DNA of 64,000 bases from a virus: the IMG/VR virus record IMGVR_UViG_3300034018_001348, positions 62,001-126,000 of that record; one strand, 5' to 3'. Shown one piece after another: positions 46,568 through 55,151 of this stretch. Made by a program: the position numbers and the translations under genes. The notes below the pieces were generated by a model, which saw nothing but the letters and a program-made list of their open reading frames with translations, searched no databases and was not told the DNA's origin. Every line of letters begins with the position of its first letter. The stretch's first letter is position 1.

Positions 46568-47414
46568 AATTTTAATTATTGTAGGAGTAGTGTTATTGTT
46601 TATTGTAGGAGTTAGTTCTTGTAAAATTGCGGACTCAGCGGAAGTCGCATTAGTAGTGAATCAGATTGGAAACGACAAGGGGGTTCCAAATATTGAAATG
46701 GCGTCGGGTCTTATTATGTATTTCCCACCAACACAAGATGTGTATATGTATCCAACATCAGTTCAACATAAAGTATGGACATCATCAGTAGATGAAGATT
46801 CACCAACAGATGAACATATTGATGTAACTTCGGGTGATGGTGCCACTTTTGGATTGGATGTTGCAATTAACCTTCAATTAAAACGAGAATCAGCGACAAT
46901 GTTATTCACAAAATATCGTGTAGGTATGGAAGAATTAATTGAAACAAGAGTTCGTAATATTGTAAGAAAAGAATTATTAGATAATGCGGTTAGTTTCGCA
47001 TCCGATAGTTTACTCCAACATAGAAATGTATATGAAGCAAATGTCACAAGAACTTTGGAAAAAGCATTAGAAAAAGAAGGGTTCATATTAAATAACATCG
47101 CAGTCTTAAAAATGGATATTCCTGCGTCTTATAGAAAGGCAATTGAGACTAAAATTAAAGTAATCCAAGAAACGGCAACGATTAAATCTCAAACAATTCA
47201 AGCAGAACAAACGGCACTTAAGAAAGTTGCGTTGGCGAAAGGTAATTATGAAGCGGCATTATACGACGCCAAAACAAAAGAGATATTATCTCAACCTAAA
47301 TTGTTAGAGTTATACAGAGCAGAAACTGAAAGAGTATGGGCTGAAAAAGGTAAATCTCCTTACGGACAAAACAATGTTTTTGGTTCTACATCCGGAATAC
47401 TTCTTAATAGATAA
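46560..47414 (+). CDS. SPFH/band-7 (prohibitin-like) protein
   Basis: 284 aa. N-terminal hydrophobic anchor ILIIVGVVLLFIVGVSSC, ending in a lipobox-like VSSC; SPFH domain about 30-190 with GATFGLDVAINLQLKRESAT and ETRVRNIVRKELLDNAVSFA; C-terminal coiled coil (ETKIKVIQETATIKSQTIQA) with AxxK/EAALYDA repeats. Family forms ring-like scaffolds on the inner membrane. In phages the role is unknown; membrane protection or FtsH control is possible by analogy with prohibitin. Confidence 0.88.
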   Translation: MSRILIIVGVVLLFIVGVSSCKIADSAEVALVVNQIGNDKGVPNIEMASGLIMYFPPTQDVYMYPTSVQHKVWTSSVDEDSPTDEHIDVTSGDGATFGLDVAINLQLKRESATMLFTKYRVGMEELIETRVRNIVRKELLDNAVSFASDSLLQHRNVYEANVTRTLEKALEKEGFILNNIAVLKMDIPASYRKAIETKIKVIQETATIKSQTIQAEQTALKKVALAKGNYEAALYDAKTKEILSQPKLLELYRAETERVWAEKGKSPYGQNNVFGSTSGILLNR

Positions 47415-47433
47415 AAAAAAAATAAAATATTTT

Positions 47434-47465
47434 AAAAATCCCCATTTATTGGGGATTTTTTTTTA
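47434..47465 (+). terminator. Hairpin terminator
   Basis: AAAAATCCCC-ATTTAT-TGGGGATTTTTTTT hairpin after the SPFH gene. Confidence 0.85.
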
Positions 47466-47471
47466 TATTTG
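47464..47471 (+). promoter_or_regulatory. Host-type -7 element TATATTTG
   Basis: Four bases before the RNA ligase start codon. Confidence 0.6.
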
Positions 47472-47475
47472 CATC

Positions 47476-48555
47476 ATGAAAATTGATATAGAAATAATAG
47501 ACAGATACGTGAGTGAAGGATTGATTGAGAAAAACCCTCATCCAACACTTCCAATTGCAATATATAATTACTCAAGACAAACTCAGTTTGAGGGTAAATG
47601 GGATAATATTACCAAAAATTGTCGAGGACTTGTTTTGGATAATGATGGTAATGTCGTTGCCAAACCATTTGGTAAATTCTTCAATATGGAAGAACATGAC
47701 CCAAGTGAAATCCCAAATGAAACTTTTGAAGTGTTTGAGAAAATGGATGGGTCGTTAGGGATTTTGTTTTGGTATGAAGGACAATGGATTTTTGCAAGTA
47801 AGGGTTCATTCACTTCAGACCAAGCAATTAGAGGTAGAGAAATATTAAAAAAATATGACATCCAACCAGTTCCAAAAGGGTACACCACATTAGTAGAAAT
47901 AATTTACAAAGAGAATCGTATTGTTTGTGATTATGGTGATGATGAAAGTTTGGTAGTACTTACTATGATTAGTAATGTTTCAGGAAAAGAATTTGATTAT
48001 TCTTCTTTGATTCAAGTTTGTGAAGTTGTTGGGTTTCCGGTTGTTAAACGATATGATGGGATTGATGATTATAAGACCCTCAAATCAATTATCAAGGATA
48101 ATCAAGAAGGTTTTGTCATAAGATTTAGAAGTGGGTTTAGAATGAAAATAAAGGGAGAAAATTATGTTCGTCTCCATAGAATCTTAACTGGGTTTTCGAA
48201 TATTAATATTTGGGAAGTGTTGAAAGATGGTAAAGATATAAATGAATATTTGGATAGTGTTCCGGATGAATTTGACAAGTGGGTTAAAAATGTTGTTAAA
48301 GATTTAAGATATTCATACTTCCAAATTGGTGAAAGGGTTGGAAAAACATTTGACTACTATATGTATGGTAAATACAACGACAAAGAACCGGTTACCGACA
48401 GAAAATCATTCGCCGAATGGGTGATGACACAAGATAAATTTGCTCAACCAATTTTATTTAAAATGTTTGATAAAAAAGATTATTCTTCCTATATTTGGAA
48501 TCTAATACGTCCAACATATAGTAAACCATTTTGGCAAAAAGATAGTGAGTCATGA
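47476..48555 (+). CDS. rnlA-like: T4 Rnl1-type RNA ligase
   Basis: 359 aa from MKIDIEIIDRYVSEGLIEKN, chosen because the promoter lies just before it. Nucleotidyltransferase motifs: upstream NCRGLVLDNDG, motif I EKMDGSLGIL with adenylated Lys (about 99), motif IIIa region TTLVEIIYKENR, motif IV EGFVIRF, motif V MKIKGENY. T4 Rnl1 seals tRNA broken by host anticodon nucleases. Here the phage also carries HAD end-healing phosphatase candidates and many tRNAs. It starts a run of small overlapping genes. Confidence 0.92.
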   Translation: MKIDIEIIDRYVSEGLIEKNPHPTLPIAIYNYSRQTQFEGKWDNITKNCRGLVLDNDGNVVAKPFGKFFNMEEHDPSEIPNETFEVFEKMDGSLGILFWYEGQWIFASKGSFTSDQAIRGREILKKYDIQPVPKGYTTLVEIIYKENRIVCDYGDDESLVVLTMISNVSGKEFDYSSLIQVCEVVGFPVVKRYDGIDDYKTLKSIIKDNQEGFVIRFRSGFRMKIKGENYVRLHRILTGFSNINIWEVLKDGKDINEYLDSVPDEFDKWVKNVVKDLRYSYFQIGERVGKTFDYYMYGKYNDKEPVTDRKSFAEWVMTQDKFAQPILFKMFDKKDYSSYIWNLIRPTYSKPFWQKDSES

Positions 48556-48815
48556 AACAAAAATTAGAAGAAATTTACGAATCAAATATTGTCCATAATT
48601 CATTTTTGGACAAAGAATCCATCATTAAATCGATGGTGGATTCTTATAATTTAGGTAAATTGAATTCTAATGGATATAATGAGGAGGAAATGATTAAATC
48701 ATCCAAATATGGATATGAATATCATCAAACAACTTCATTTCCGGAAAAGGACTTTGAATCAAACTGTATGAATAATTTTAAACAATGGTTACAATCTAAA
48801 CAACACAAAAAATGA
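48552..48815 (+). CDS. Small hypothetical protein
   Basis: 87 aa, helical (MKQKLEEIYESNIVHNSFLD), ends with FKQWLQSKQHKK. ATGA overlaps at both ends. No family recognised. Confidence 0.6.
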   Translation: MKQKLEEIYESNIVHNSFLDKESIIKSMVDSYNLGKLNSNGYNEEEMIKSSKYGYEYHQTTSFPEKDFESNCMNNFKQWLQSKQHKK

Positions 48816-48994
48816 CAAACGAAGAATTTATTTTTAATTTACTAATGGAAGCCGAATCATTAGGGATTAGAAAAGAGGTTTTGGACTTATCTACCAAAAT
48901 TAAGGAAGAAAACAGATTAATGGATATTAATACATCCATTGAAAAAGCATTTCATTACATGAAATCCAAATTACAAGAATATAATAACGTATGA
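48812..48994 (+). CDS. Small hypothetical protein
   Basis: 60 aa, helical, MTNEEFIFNLLMEAESLGIR; reads like a leucine-zipper-type dimer. ATGA overlap with both neighbours. Confidence 0.6.
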   Translation: MTNEEFIFNLLMEAESLGIRKEVLDLSTKIKEENRLMDINTSIEKAFHYMKSKLQEYNNV

Positions 48995-49137
48995 GCAACC
49001 TAAAATTCAATATTAGATTTCTAAAATGGCACTTTCAAGTGACAACTGAATGGAAGTGTTCTTGGACATATAATGATTATCACAAAAACTTGGACCATGG
49101 ATGGTTTGACATATGTGAATTTAAACCTTTTAAATAA
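48991..49137 (+). CDS. Small aromatic hypothetical protein
   Basis: 48 aa, W/H/Y/F-rich (WHFQVTTEWKCSWTYNDYHK). Overlaps the previous stop (ATGA) and the next start (TAATG). Confidence 0.55.
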   Translation: MSNLKFNIRFLKWHFQVTTEWKCSWTYNDYHKNLDHGWFDICEFKPFK

Positions 49138-49349
49138 TGGGAAATTTTGAATTAAATGAAGTAGAAAAAGAGAATCAAAAAACAATAGTTGATTCAATTA
49201 AAGTATTATATGGTGATGATGTTGATTATAAAGTTCAATATCTTATCTCTCACACCGGAATTGGACTTAATGTTGAGGTTGTAATTACAAGCCCAAAAAA
49301 AGTGTTTATGACAATAAGAAAAGACATAACAGATTATAATAGTTGGTAA
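49137..49349 (+). CDS. Hypothetical protein
   Basis: 70 aa, MGNFELNEVEKENQKTIVDS with a beta-rich C-terminus. Two bases before the next gene. No family recognised. Confidence 0.6.
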   Translation: MGNFELNEVEKENQKTIVDSIKVLYGDDVDYKVQYLISHTGIGLNVEVVITSPKKVFMTIRKDITDYNSW

Positions 49350-49350
49350 T

Positions 49351-49785
49351 ATGGATATAAGAGAAAAATATATTGAGTTTATGTTGGACAATATTATTGG
49401 TTCCAACATCCGAGTTCAGTTACCTGAACCTCAAAAAGATGGTAAACTTTTTTGGAATATGTTAGGACCAACCGTTTATATGAATGTTGAGTTGGAAGTT
49501 ATTGAAAAATATACCAGGTCAGTAAAATTTAACTTCAAATTTGATAAGTATAATGTTGAGAAAATTATCTTCATACCAATTGAATCAGCACCAATGAGTA
49601 TTAAAGAAAAACTTGACAATACTCTTACAAATTTAGTTAGTAAAACTTTCATCGGTGATGGTAGACAAGATGATTTGAAAAAGATATACGATGAAAGAAG
49701 AAAGACAATGTTTTCCGGATTATCTAAAATGGTGGGTAAGGTTGTTGAGATTAAAGATAATAACTCAAATAAAATAGTTGAATAA
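49351..49785 (+). CDS. Hypothetical protein
   Basis: 144 aa, mixed alpha/beta (RVQLPEPQKDGKLFWNMLGP). Overlaps the next start by 1 nt. No recognised motif. Confidence 0.62.
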   Translation: MDIREKYIEFMLDNIIGSNIRVQLPEPQKDGKLFWNMLGPTVYMNVELEVIEKYTRSVKFNFKFDKYNVEKIIFIPIESAPMSIKEKLDNTLTNLVSKTFIGDGRQDDLKKIYDERRKTMFSGLSKMVGKVVEIKDNNSNKIVE

Positions 49786-50015
49786 TGACATACGATGAAT
49801 TAGAAATTTGGCAATCAGTCCAATACAGAATGGATGAAGAAGGTTTTGACTACTGCTTTGAAAGTTATTCCAATTGGGATGAAATTAAAGATGAGGAATT
49901 CCACAGATTAAGATTGGGGTTCTTACAACATATGAAAGAACTTCGTGAATACATTGATAATAAAGTTGAAGAAGGTGAAAATTTTGAATTAGAGGGGGGA
50001 TTTGATGATGAGTAA
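49785..50015 (+). CDS. Small acidic hypothetical protein
   Basis: 76 aa, MTYDELEIWQSVQYRMDEEG, acidic helical. Overlaps the next gene by about 14 nt. Confidence 0.6.
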   Translation: MTYDELEIWQSVQYRMDEEGFDYCFESYSNWDEIKDEEFHRLRLGFLQHMKELREYIDNKVEEGENFELEGGFDDE

Positions 50016-50286
50016 TATAGACCCCAATATGGTTGAGACCATAGACCAAGTGTATGAATGTTATGAAGTAGAACATTCTATGGCAACCGTTCGGTGGCTT
50101 CATCCGATGTTTCAAAACGGAACGTTTAGTAAGGATAATTCCTGTCAACCACCTAATCCGGGTGAACTTCTAACAAAAGAAGAATTCTATAATGAGATGA
50201 ACACAAATAGTGAATTGTATAAAGAGTGGGAGAAATCTATCACAACCCTTTATTTTTACATATCAAAACAAAATAGAAATGAGTAG
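50002..50286 (+). CDS. Hypothetical protein
   Basis: 94 aa; three adjacent ATGs (50002, 50005, 50008) are possible starts. Contains NGTFSKDNSCQPPNPGEL and a helical end. Stop is TAG. No family recognised. Confidence 0.6.
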   Translation: MMMSNIDPNMVETIDQVYECYEVEHSMATVRWLHPMFQNGTFSKDNSCQPPNPGELLTKEEFYNEMNTNSELYKEWEKSITTLYFYISKQNRNE

Positions 50287-50551
50287 AGATGAGAGGTTAT
50301 TGGTGTTAAAAAATGCTCACCAAAAATATGTCGATTGGTGGCACCCAATGGATGTCGCCGCAGGTTCAATTATGGGTGCGATGTCTTGTCACAGGTTTTG
50401 TGAAACACTATTAACGTATAATGATGAATGGTATGATAGATGGATTGAGGATTCAATACCAAAGGATAAAAAACAACCCTTTAAAGTGGATATTTTAAGA
50501 TTCATAATAGGGCATTACGGAAATATAATTGATTTAAATAAAAATGAATAA
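50279..50551 (+). CDS. Hypothetical protein
   Basis: 90 aa from MSRDERLLVLKNAHQKYVDW; longer in-frame start would overlap the previous gene by 77 nt. W/H/C-rich (WWHPMDVAAGSIMGAMSCHR). Coupled to both neighbours. Confidence 0.6.
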   Translation: MSRDERLLVLKNAHQKYVDWWHPMDVAAGSIMGAMSCHRFCETLLTYNDEWYDRWIEDSIPKDKKQPFKVDILRFIIGHYGNIIDLNKNE

Positions 50552-51023
50552 TAAGAAAAAAGAACATATTGAAACAATCTCCGGGGTAGAAACAAACCCA
50601 TGGTTAAGGTTTGTTGGCGATATACCAATCGACCAATTGATTGAGTTATTAATCAATTCAAGAAATAATGGGGTAAATTTGGGTTATGAAAACTTAAAAG
50701 TCCTTATTAAGGAAGACACTGGGATTATTGATATTGATTTATATGGTGAAAGACCATTTAATGATGAAGAACTTCAACAAATGGATGAAATATCAGTTAT
50801 TTCTCGACAAAAATCGATTAGTAATACCGGATTAAATAGAAATGAATTATTAGAAAGAAATACAAAAATTATGGGAAAAAAAAGTAAAAGAATTGTAAAA
50901 ATACTAACACAACAAGTTAGTGAGAAAATGACAGATGAAAATTATTTAAGAGGATTATTAGATTCCAATTTAATTTCAATGGAAGAGTTTTTAAAGATTA
51001 CTATGTCTGAAAATGGAAAATAA
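50544..51023 (+). CDS. Hypothetical protein
   Basis: 159 aa. Starts NNKKKEHIETISGVETNPWL; central acidic part and basic segment KKSKRIVKILTQQVSEKM. No recognised domain. Confidence 0.62.
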   Translation: MNNKKKEHIETISGVETNPWLRFVGDIPIDQLIELLINSRNNGVNLGYENLKVLIKEDTGIIDIDLYGERPFNDEELQQMDEISVISRQKSISNTGLNRNELLERNTKIMGKKSKRIVKILTQQVSEKMTDENYLRGLLDSNLISMEEFLKITMSENGK

Positions 51024-51153
51024 TTTAGAAGTAATTGACGATGAATTGTGGGACTATTACAGCGGATTACCAAATCCAATGTGGTATCAACAAGTTAAAG
51101 AATTAGAAGATGATACTGATGATAGTACTGATACTTCAGTTACTACTGAATAA
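51013..51153 (+). CDS. Small acidic hypothetical protein
   Basis: 46 aa, MENNLEVIDDELWDYYSGLP, ending in an Asp/Thr-rich tail. Overlaps the previous gene by 11 nt in another frame. Confidence 0.5.
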   Translation: MENNLEVIDDELWDYYSGLPNPMWYQQVKELEDDTDDSTDTSVTTE

Positions 51154-51177
51154 AATAAAACGAAAAAGAAAAAGTAT

Positions 51178-51351
51178 ATGGGATTTATAGGCACACTTTA
51201 TGCGGTGTATGAAAAAGTACCAGCACACGGGAGTAAAGAACATAATGTAATCTTGGGTCCTTTCAAAACTAAAGAAGAAGCAGAACAAAGCAGAATTAAA
51301 TATGGTTATAACACCGATAATTATTACGTAGATATTTTGAAATATGAATAA
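51178..51351 (+). CDS. Small hypothetical protein
   Basis: 57 aa, MGFIGTLYAVYEKVPAHGSK, one beta-alpha unit (ILGPFKTKEEAEQSRIKYGY). Overlaps the thymidylate synthase start by 8 nt, so it is coupled to it. Confidence 0.6.
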   Translation: MGFIGTLYAVYEKVPAHGSKEHNVILGPFKTKEEAEQSRIKYGYNTDNYYVDILKYE

Positions 51352-52177
51352 AGCTGATAAATACTATAATGATAACCTCCGTAAAATTCTATCTGAAGGT
51401 TGTTTGGATGAAGACCCAAGACCAAAATATGTTGATGGAACACCGGCTCATAGTAAATTCATCACCCAAGTTTTTGAGGAATATGATATTTCAAAAGGTG
51501 AGTTCCCAATAACAACATTACGAAACACAGCGATTAAGACCGGAATTAAAGAAATATTATGGATTTACCAATCACAGGATAGTTCTTTGGTTACAGCAAG
51601 AGAAAAAGGTGTTTTATGGTGGGATGAATGGAATATTGGTGATGATACAATAGGTCAAAGATATGGTGCGACGGTATCAAAATATAATTTAATGAATGAT
51701 TTATTGGGTGGATTAAAAAATGACCCATTTTCAAGACGACACATCATAAATTTATATCAATATCAAGATTTGAAAGACACCAAAGGATTACATCCTTGTG
51801 CGTATGAAACAATTTGGTCGGTTAGAAAAGTTAATGGTGTTATGTTTTTAGATATGACTCTAATCCAACGAAGTAATGATTATATTACAGCTGGTTTTAT
51901 AAATAAAATCCAATATGTGTCATTTTTAATGATGGTTGCCGGACATTTGAATTATCAGGTTGGGAAGTTTTGTCATTTAACACAAAATTTACATATCTAC
52001 GATAGACATTATGATGCGGCTAACGAGATATTAGATAGGGTTAATTTGGGTATTAACATCCAACCAAAAATAGAGTTAAAAGAAGTCAAAAACTTCTACA
52101 AGTATACAATTGATGATTTTATTATTTACGATAATATAGGTAAAAAAATAAATTCTCCATTAGAATTGGCAATTTAA
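51344..52177 (+). CDS. thyA: Thymidylate synthase (ThyA type)
   Basis: 277 aa, normal for the family. LHPCAYETIWSVR holds the nucleophilic Cys (about 156); QRSNDYITAGFINKIQYV is the dUMP/folate block; HIYDRHYD is the sugar-binding segment. Makes dTMP from dUMP and methylene-folate for phage DNA. No neighbouring dihydrofolate reductase. A homing nuclease gene follows directly. Confidence 0.96.
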   Translation: MNKADKYYNDNLRKILSEGCLDEDPRPKYVDGTPAHSKFITQVFEEYDISKGEFPITTLRNTAIKTGIKEILWIYQSQDSSLVTAREKGVLWWDEWNIGDDTIGQRYGATVSKYNLMNDLLGGLKNDPFSRRHIINLYQYQDLKDTKGLHPCAYETIWSVRKVNGVMFLDMTLIQRSNDYITAGFINKIQYVSFLMMVAGHLNYQVGKFCHLTQNLHIYDRHYDAANEILDRVNLGINIQPKIELKEVKNFYKYTIDDFIIYDNIGKKINSPLELAI

Positions 52178-52242
52178 TTAAAAAATATCCGTTGTTTTCT
52201 ATACATTTACAAATATCGTGATATTTATATGTAAAGGACACG

Positions 52243-52992
52243 ATGGATTATATTAAAATTTATAATAAGATTACTGATAACGGAAAAGATAGATTATTAA
52301 CCGGTTATACTGAAACTCATCACATAATACCTAAATGTATGGGTGGAACTAATGATAGTTGGAATTTAGTTAAATTAACCGCGAAAGAACATTTTATTTG
52401 TCATTTATTATTATGTGAGATTTATCCTAAAAACCGAAAATTAAGAATGGCGTTGTGGAATATGTCTAATGTTAATAGAGATTATCAGGAAAGATATCAA
52501 GTATCGGGTAAATTATATGAAATTATTAGAAAAGAATACTCTGAAAGTATTAGTGGTAAAAATAATCCAAGATATGGGATAAAACTAACAGATGAGACCA
52601 AACAAAAAATAAGTAATAGTCGGATTGGTAAATATGGTGGTGATAAAAATCCATTTTTTGGTAAAACTCACACAGATGAAACAAAAGATAAATTAAGTGT
52701 TAGTAGTTCAAAAAATAAACATTCTGAAGAAACTAAAAAGAAAATGTCTTTAACCCGTAAAGGGAAACCATCAGGACGAAAAGGTAAAGTTAATTCTGAA
52801 GAACATAGAAACAAAATTAAAGAGAGTTTGAAAAAAGTAGGACACTCCAAACCATCTTCCAAAAAATGTAATATTGATGGGTTAGTTTTTAATTCGGCGG
52901 TCGAAGCTTCAAAATTTTTTAATATGCCTGATAGTAGTGTTAGAGATAGAATAAGAAATAAAAACTTCCCAACTTGGATTTGGTTGGAATAA
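52243..52992 (+). CDS. HNH homing endonuclease with NUMOD3/NUMOD1 modules
   Basis: 249 aa. HNH core ETHHIIPKCMGGTNDSWNLV (about 25-44), then NUMOD3 units (SGKNNPRYGIKLTDETKQKI; GDKNPFFGKTHTDETKDKLS) and a C-terminal NUMOD1-like HTH (VFNSAVEASKFFNMPDSSVR). Placed right after thyA, a classical target of homing elements. A GATATTTATATG box precedes it. Confidence 0.92.
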   Translation: MDYIKIYNKITDNGKDRLLTGYTETHHIIPKCMGGTNDSWNLVKLTAKEHFICHLLLCEIYPKNRKLRMALWNMSNVNRDYQERYQVSGKLYEIIRKEYSESISGKNNPRYGIKLTDETKQKISNSRIGKYGGDKNPFFGKTHTDETKDKLSVSSSKNKHSEETKKKMSLTRKGKPSGRKGKVNSEEHRNKIKESLKKVGHSKPSSKKCNIDGLVFNSAVEASKFFNMPDSSVRDRIRNKNFPTWIWLE

Positions 52993-53011
52993 ATGATATA
53001 AGTAATTAAAA

Positions 53012-53248
53012 ATGTTAATACATATTTCAACACAAGAATTAGAAAAAGATTTCATAAACCCTGTTAGAAATGGATTCGTATCCCAACCATCAATAGATTA
53101 TCAAACAAATGCCGTCCATGCTCAATACGAAGGAAAAGATATTATCATCTTTAACTTCGAAAAGTATGGATGGTTAAATGACAACAGATTTAATACCTAT
53201 AACCTATCATTAGGTTCCGCAGGTATAACAATTGAAATATTATTATGA
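53012..53248 (+). CDS. Hypothetical protein
   Basis: 78 aa (MLIHISTQELEKDFINPVRN), beta-rich C-terminus. Overlaps the next gene by 4 nt. No family recognised. Confidence 0.6.
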   Translation: MLIHISTQELEKDFINPVRNGFVSQPSIDYQTNAVHAQYEGKDIIIFNFEKYGWLNDNRFNTYNLSLGSAGITIEILL

Positions 53249-53430
53249 GAATAGAAAAAGAAATTAAAGAGAAGTACGAAGAAATGTTGGAACATACTGA
53301 ATTATTAATGGATAAAGTTAGAAATCCTGATAAATATGATGATGTAACTATTGAAAATATTCAAGAACATATCCAAAACGAAAATGAACAACATCAAATG
53401 AATTCATTAATTAATTGGATTTTAAATTAA
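53245..53430 (+). CDS. Small helical hypothetical protein
   Basis: 61 aa, E/K-rich helices (MRIEKEIKEKYEEMLEHTEL), likely coiled coil. Two bases before the next start. Confidence 0.6.
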   Translation: MRIEKEIKEKYEEMLEHTELLMDKVRNPDKYDDVTIENIQEHIQNENEQHQMNSLINWILN

Positions 53431-53432
53431 TC

Positions 53433-53690
53433 ATGAAAAGTCCATTAACCGGAAAAGAAATGAAACTAATGTCGGAACCATCCACATTGGATTATAAAGG
53501 TAAAACATATGATGTAATTCATCATTCTTACCTGTGTGAATTAACAAACGAAAAATTCACAACAACAGAGTTGGATGAAATGAATTTATTAGAACTAAAC
53601 AAACAAGTTAAACTTGATTTTTTAGAACAATTCATAGACACTGAAGGAAAAATTAACATTGATGCCATATTAGAAGGTAAAGATAGATAA
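53433..53690 (+). CDS. YgiT/MqsA-like protein with degenerate zinc ribbon
   Basis: 85 aa from MKSPLTGKEMKLMSEPSTLD. Sequence order (xPxxGKEM ... YKGKTYDVIHHSYLCELTNE ... FTTTELDEMNLLELNKQ) follows YgiT-type zinc-ribbon proteins, but three of the four Cys positions are replaced (SPLT, CELT). No DNA-binding HTH half is present. Might be a standalone structural relic or regulator. Confidence 0.6.
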   Translation: MKSPLTGKEMKLMSEPSTLDYKGKTYDVIHHSYLCELTNEKFTTTELDEMNLLELNKQVKLDFLEQFIDTEGKINIDAILEGKDR

Positions 53691-53698
53691 ACAATAGA

Positions 53699-53896
53699 AT
53701 GAAAGAATCAACAGAATTTGAAATGATGAGGTCTCTCCACACTTTATGGATGAAAGACCTAATAACTTGGGACCAAGTTGCGGAATTATTAATCGCGAGT
53801 ACTCAATTAGAACTCACCTATCTAAATGAAGTAAGATTTGAAGCGGAATCGTTAGATGGTGATGTTATATACAAAATTGAAGGAGTGAGTTTTTAA
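53699..53896 (+). CDS. Small hypothetical protein
   Basis: 65 aa, MKESTEFEMMRSLHTLWMKD, helical then beta. Its stop abuts the convergent gene at 53893. No family recognised. Confidence 0.6.
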   Translation: MKESTEFEMMRSLHTLWMKDLITWDQVAELLIASTQLELTYLNEVRFEAESLDGDVIYKIEGVSF

Positions 53897-54498
53897 TAAA
53901 ACTTCATATATAATTCGACTATTTTTGTAGATAATTTACGAATAACCCTATTAACAGTGTCTAATTCAATTTCCATACCTTTCGATTCCATCCATTTTAT
54001 GGTTCCTCGAACCATTATGTCTTTAGCTTCTTCAGCACTATCTAACATTTCTTGGAAATTTTCATTGTCTTCATTATTTTCACCATAATATCGGTCAATC
54101 CATTCTTTACCCGAATATAAGAATGGGCCGGCTTGAAACATATTCACAGCACCGGACTTTTGGACTTTCTTAAGATATTCCCTCAAAAATTTCCAATTAA
54201 AATTTTCAAAAATCTCAGGATTTTTACTGAAAAAATCATATTCATTACTTCCGGTTTGTTCATCAAGTTGTTTTTCTTGTATTTTTTTCCAAGCATCAGT
54301 TGCACTAACCAACGATAACTTACTTCCGTTTTCCCAATTAACACTAATAATTAACGCATCATCATCTGATTCAAATGGGTCTTTTTGAACTTTAGTTACA
54401 ACCCCTTTTGTTCCCGGAGGAACACTTGTTTCATGTTCCATATGGAAACATACTATTTCATCACCGGCTTTTAATGGCGTATTTAATGGTCCTTTCAT
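53893..54498 (-). CDS. Conserved phage protein with SH3-like N-terminus
   Basis: 201 aa from MKGPLNTPLKAGDEIVCFHM; TATTTATA lies 3 nt upstream. Residues 8-75 (VPPGTKGVVTKVQKDPFESD, then VNWENGSKLSL) form an SH3/KOW-like beta-barrel seen in many large-phage proteins; the rest is helical (EKNF-type, DSAEEAKDIMVRGTIKWMES). Likely virion-associated; no direct evidence. Confidence 0.75.
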   Translation of the reverse strand: MKGPLNTPLKAGDEIVCFHMEHETSVPPGTKGVVTKVQKDPFESDDDALIISVNWENGSKLSLVSATDAWKKIQEKQLDEQTGSNEYDFFSKNPEIFENFNWKFLREYLKKVQKSGAVNMFQAGPFLYSGKEWIDRYYGENNEDNENFQEMLDSAEEAKDIMVRGTIKWMESKGMEIELDTVNRVIRKLSTKIVELYMKFY

Positions 54499-54529
54499 AT
54501 TTATAAATATAATCAATATATTTATTATT

Positions 54530-55150
54530 ATGGAATTTTTAATCACAGAAGCACAGTTAAAGACAATTTTAACAGAACAAGACAAATCTAAAATGACTAA
54601 CGACATGAAAGAACTATATTCTTTCACTGAAAACTTAGTTAATCGTGTCAAAGCAATTTATGGAATAAACCTTAGGATGTTATTAACTTGGGGAACTTCG
54701 GTTGGTGGTCTTATCGCACCATTAGACGAATTTATTAAAACCGGTAATTTTAATTTAACCGAGGAACAGGGGATTTTAATCCTTGCTGCGGTGGCATCAA
54801 TGCTCTTTTTTGAAAATAAAAGAGGTGTTAGTAAATTGATTGAAAAAATAAAAGAAGAAGGAGTTTTACCTCAATTTGAACAAATTTTATCGAAGGGCCA
54901 TGAATTAAAATCGGCGTTTGTAGGGTTTTTAAGTTCTATTAACATAACAATAGGGTCACTTATGGAAGTAGCGGCTTATAGTTTTTTAATCCCAATTATT
55001 TTTGATATTACGGCAATTGCTGAATCTTCAACAAATTTAAGACAAAGTTCATTACAAATAGTTGAACGACTATTAGCATCTGGAGTTATTGGATTAAGTG
55101 GTCAAGCTTTGACTGTCACAATCAGAAAAATACTAAAAAAACTCAAATAA
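54530..55150 (+). CDS. Tagged membrane protein
   Basis: 206 aa. Tag MEFLITEAQLKTILTEQDKS at the N-terminus, then two or three hydrophobic helices (LLTWGTSVGGLIAPLDEF; GILILAAVASMLFFE; MEVAAYSFLIPIIFDITAIA) and a basic tail. TATTTATT box about 8 nt upstream. Function unknown. Confidence 0.75.
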   Translation: MEFLITEAQLKTILTEQDKSKMTNDMKELYSFTENLVNRVKAIYGINLRMLLTWGTSVGGLIAPLDEFIKTGNFNLTEEQGILILAAVASMLFFENKRGVSKLIEKIKEEGVLPQFEQILSKGHELKSAFVGFLSSINITIGSLMEVAAYSFLIPIIFDITAIAESSTNLRQSSLQIVERLLASGVIGLSGQALTVTIRKILKKLK

Positions 55151-55151
55151 C

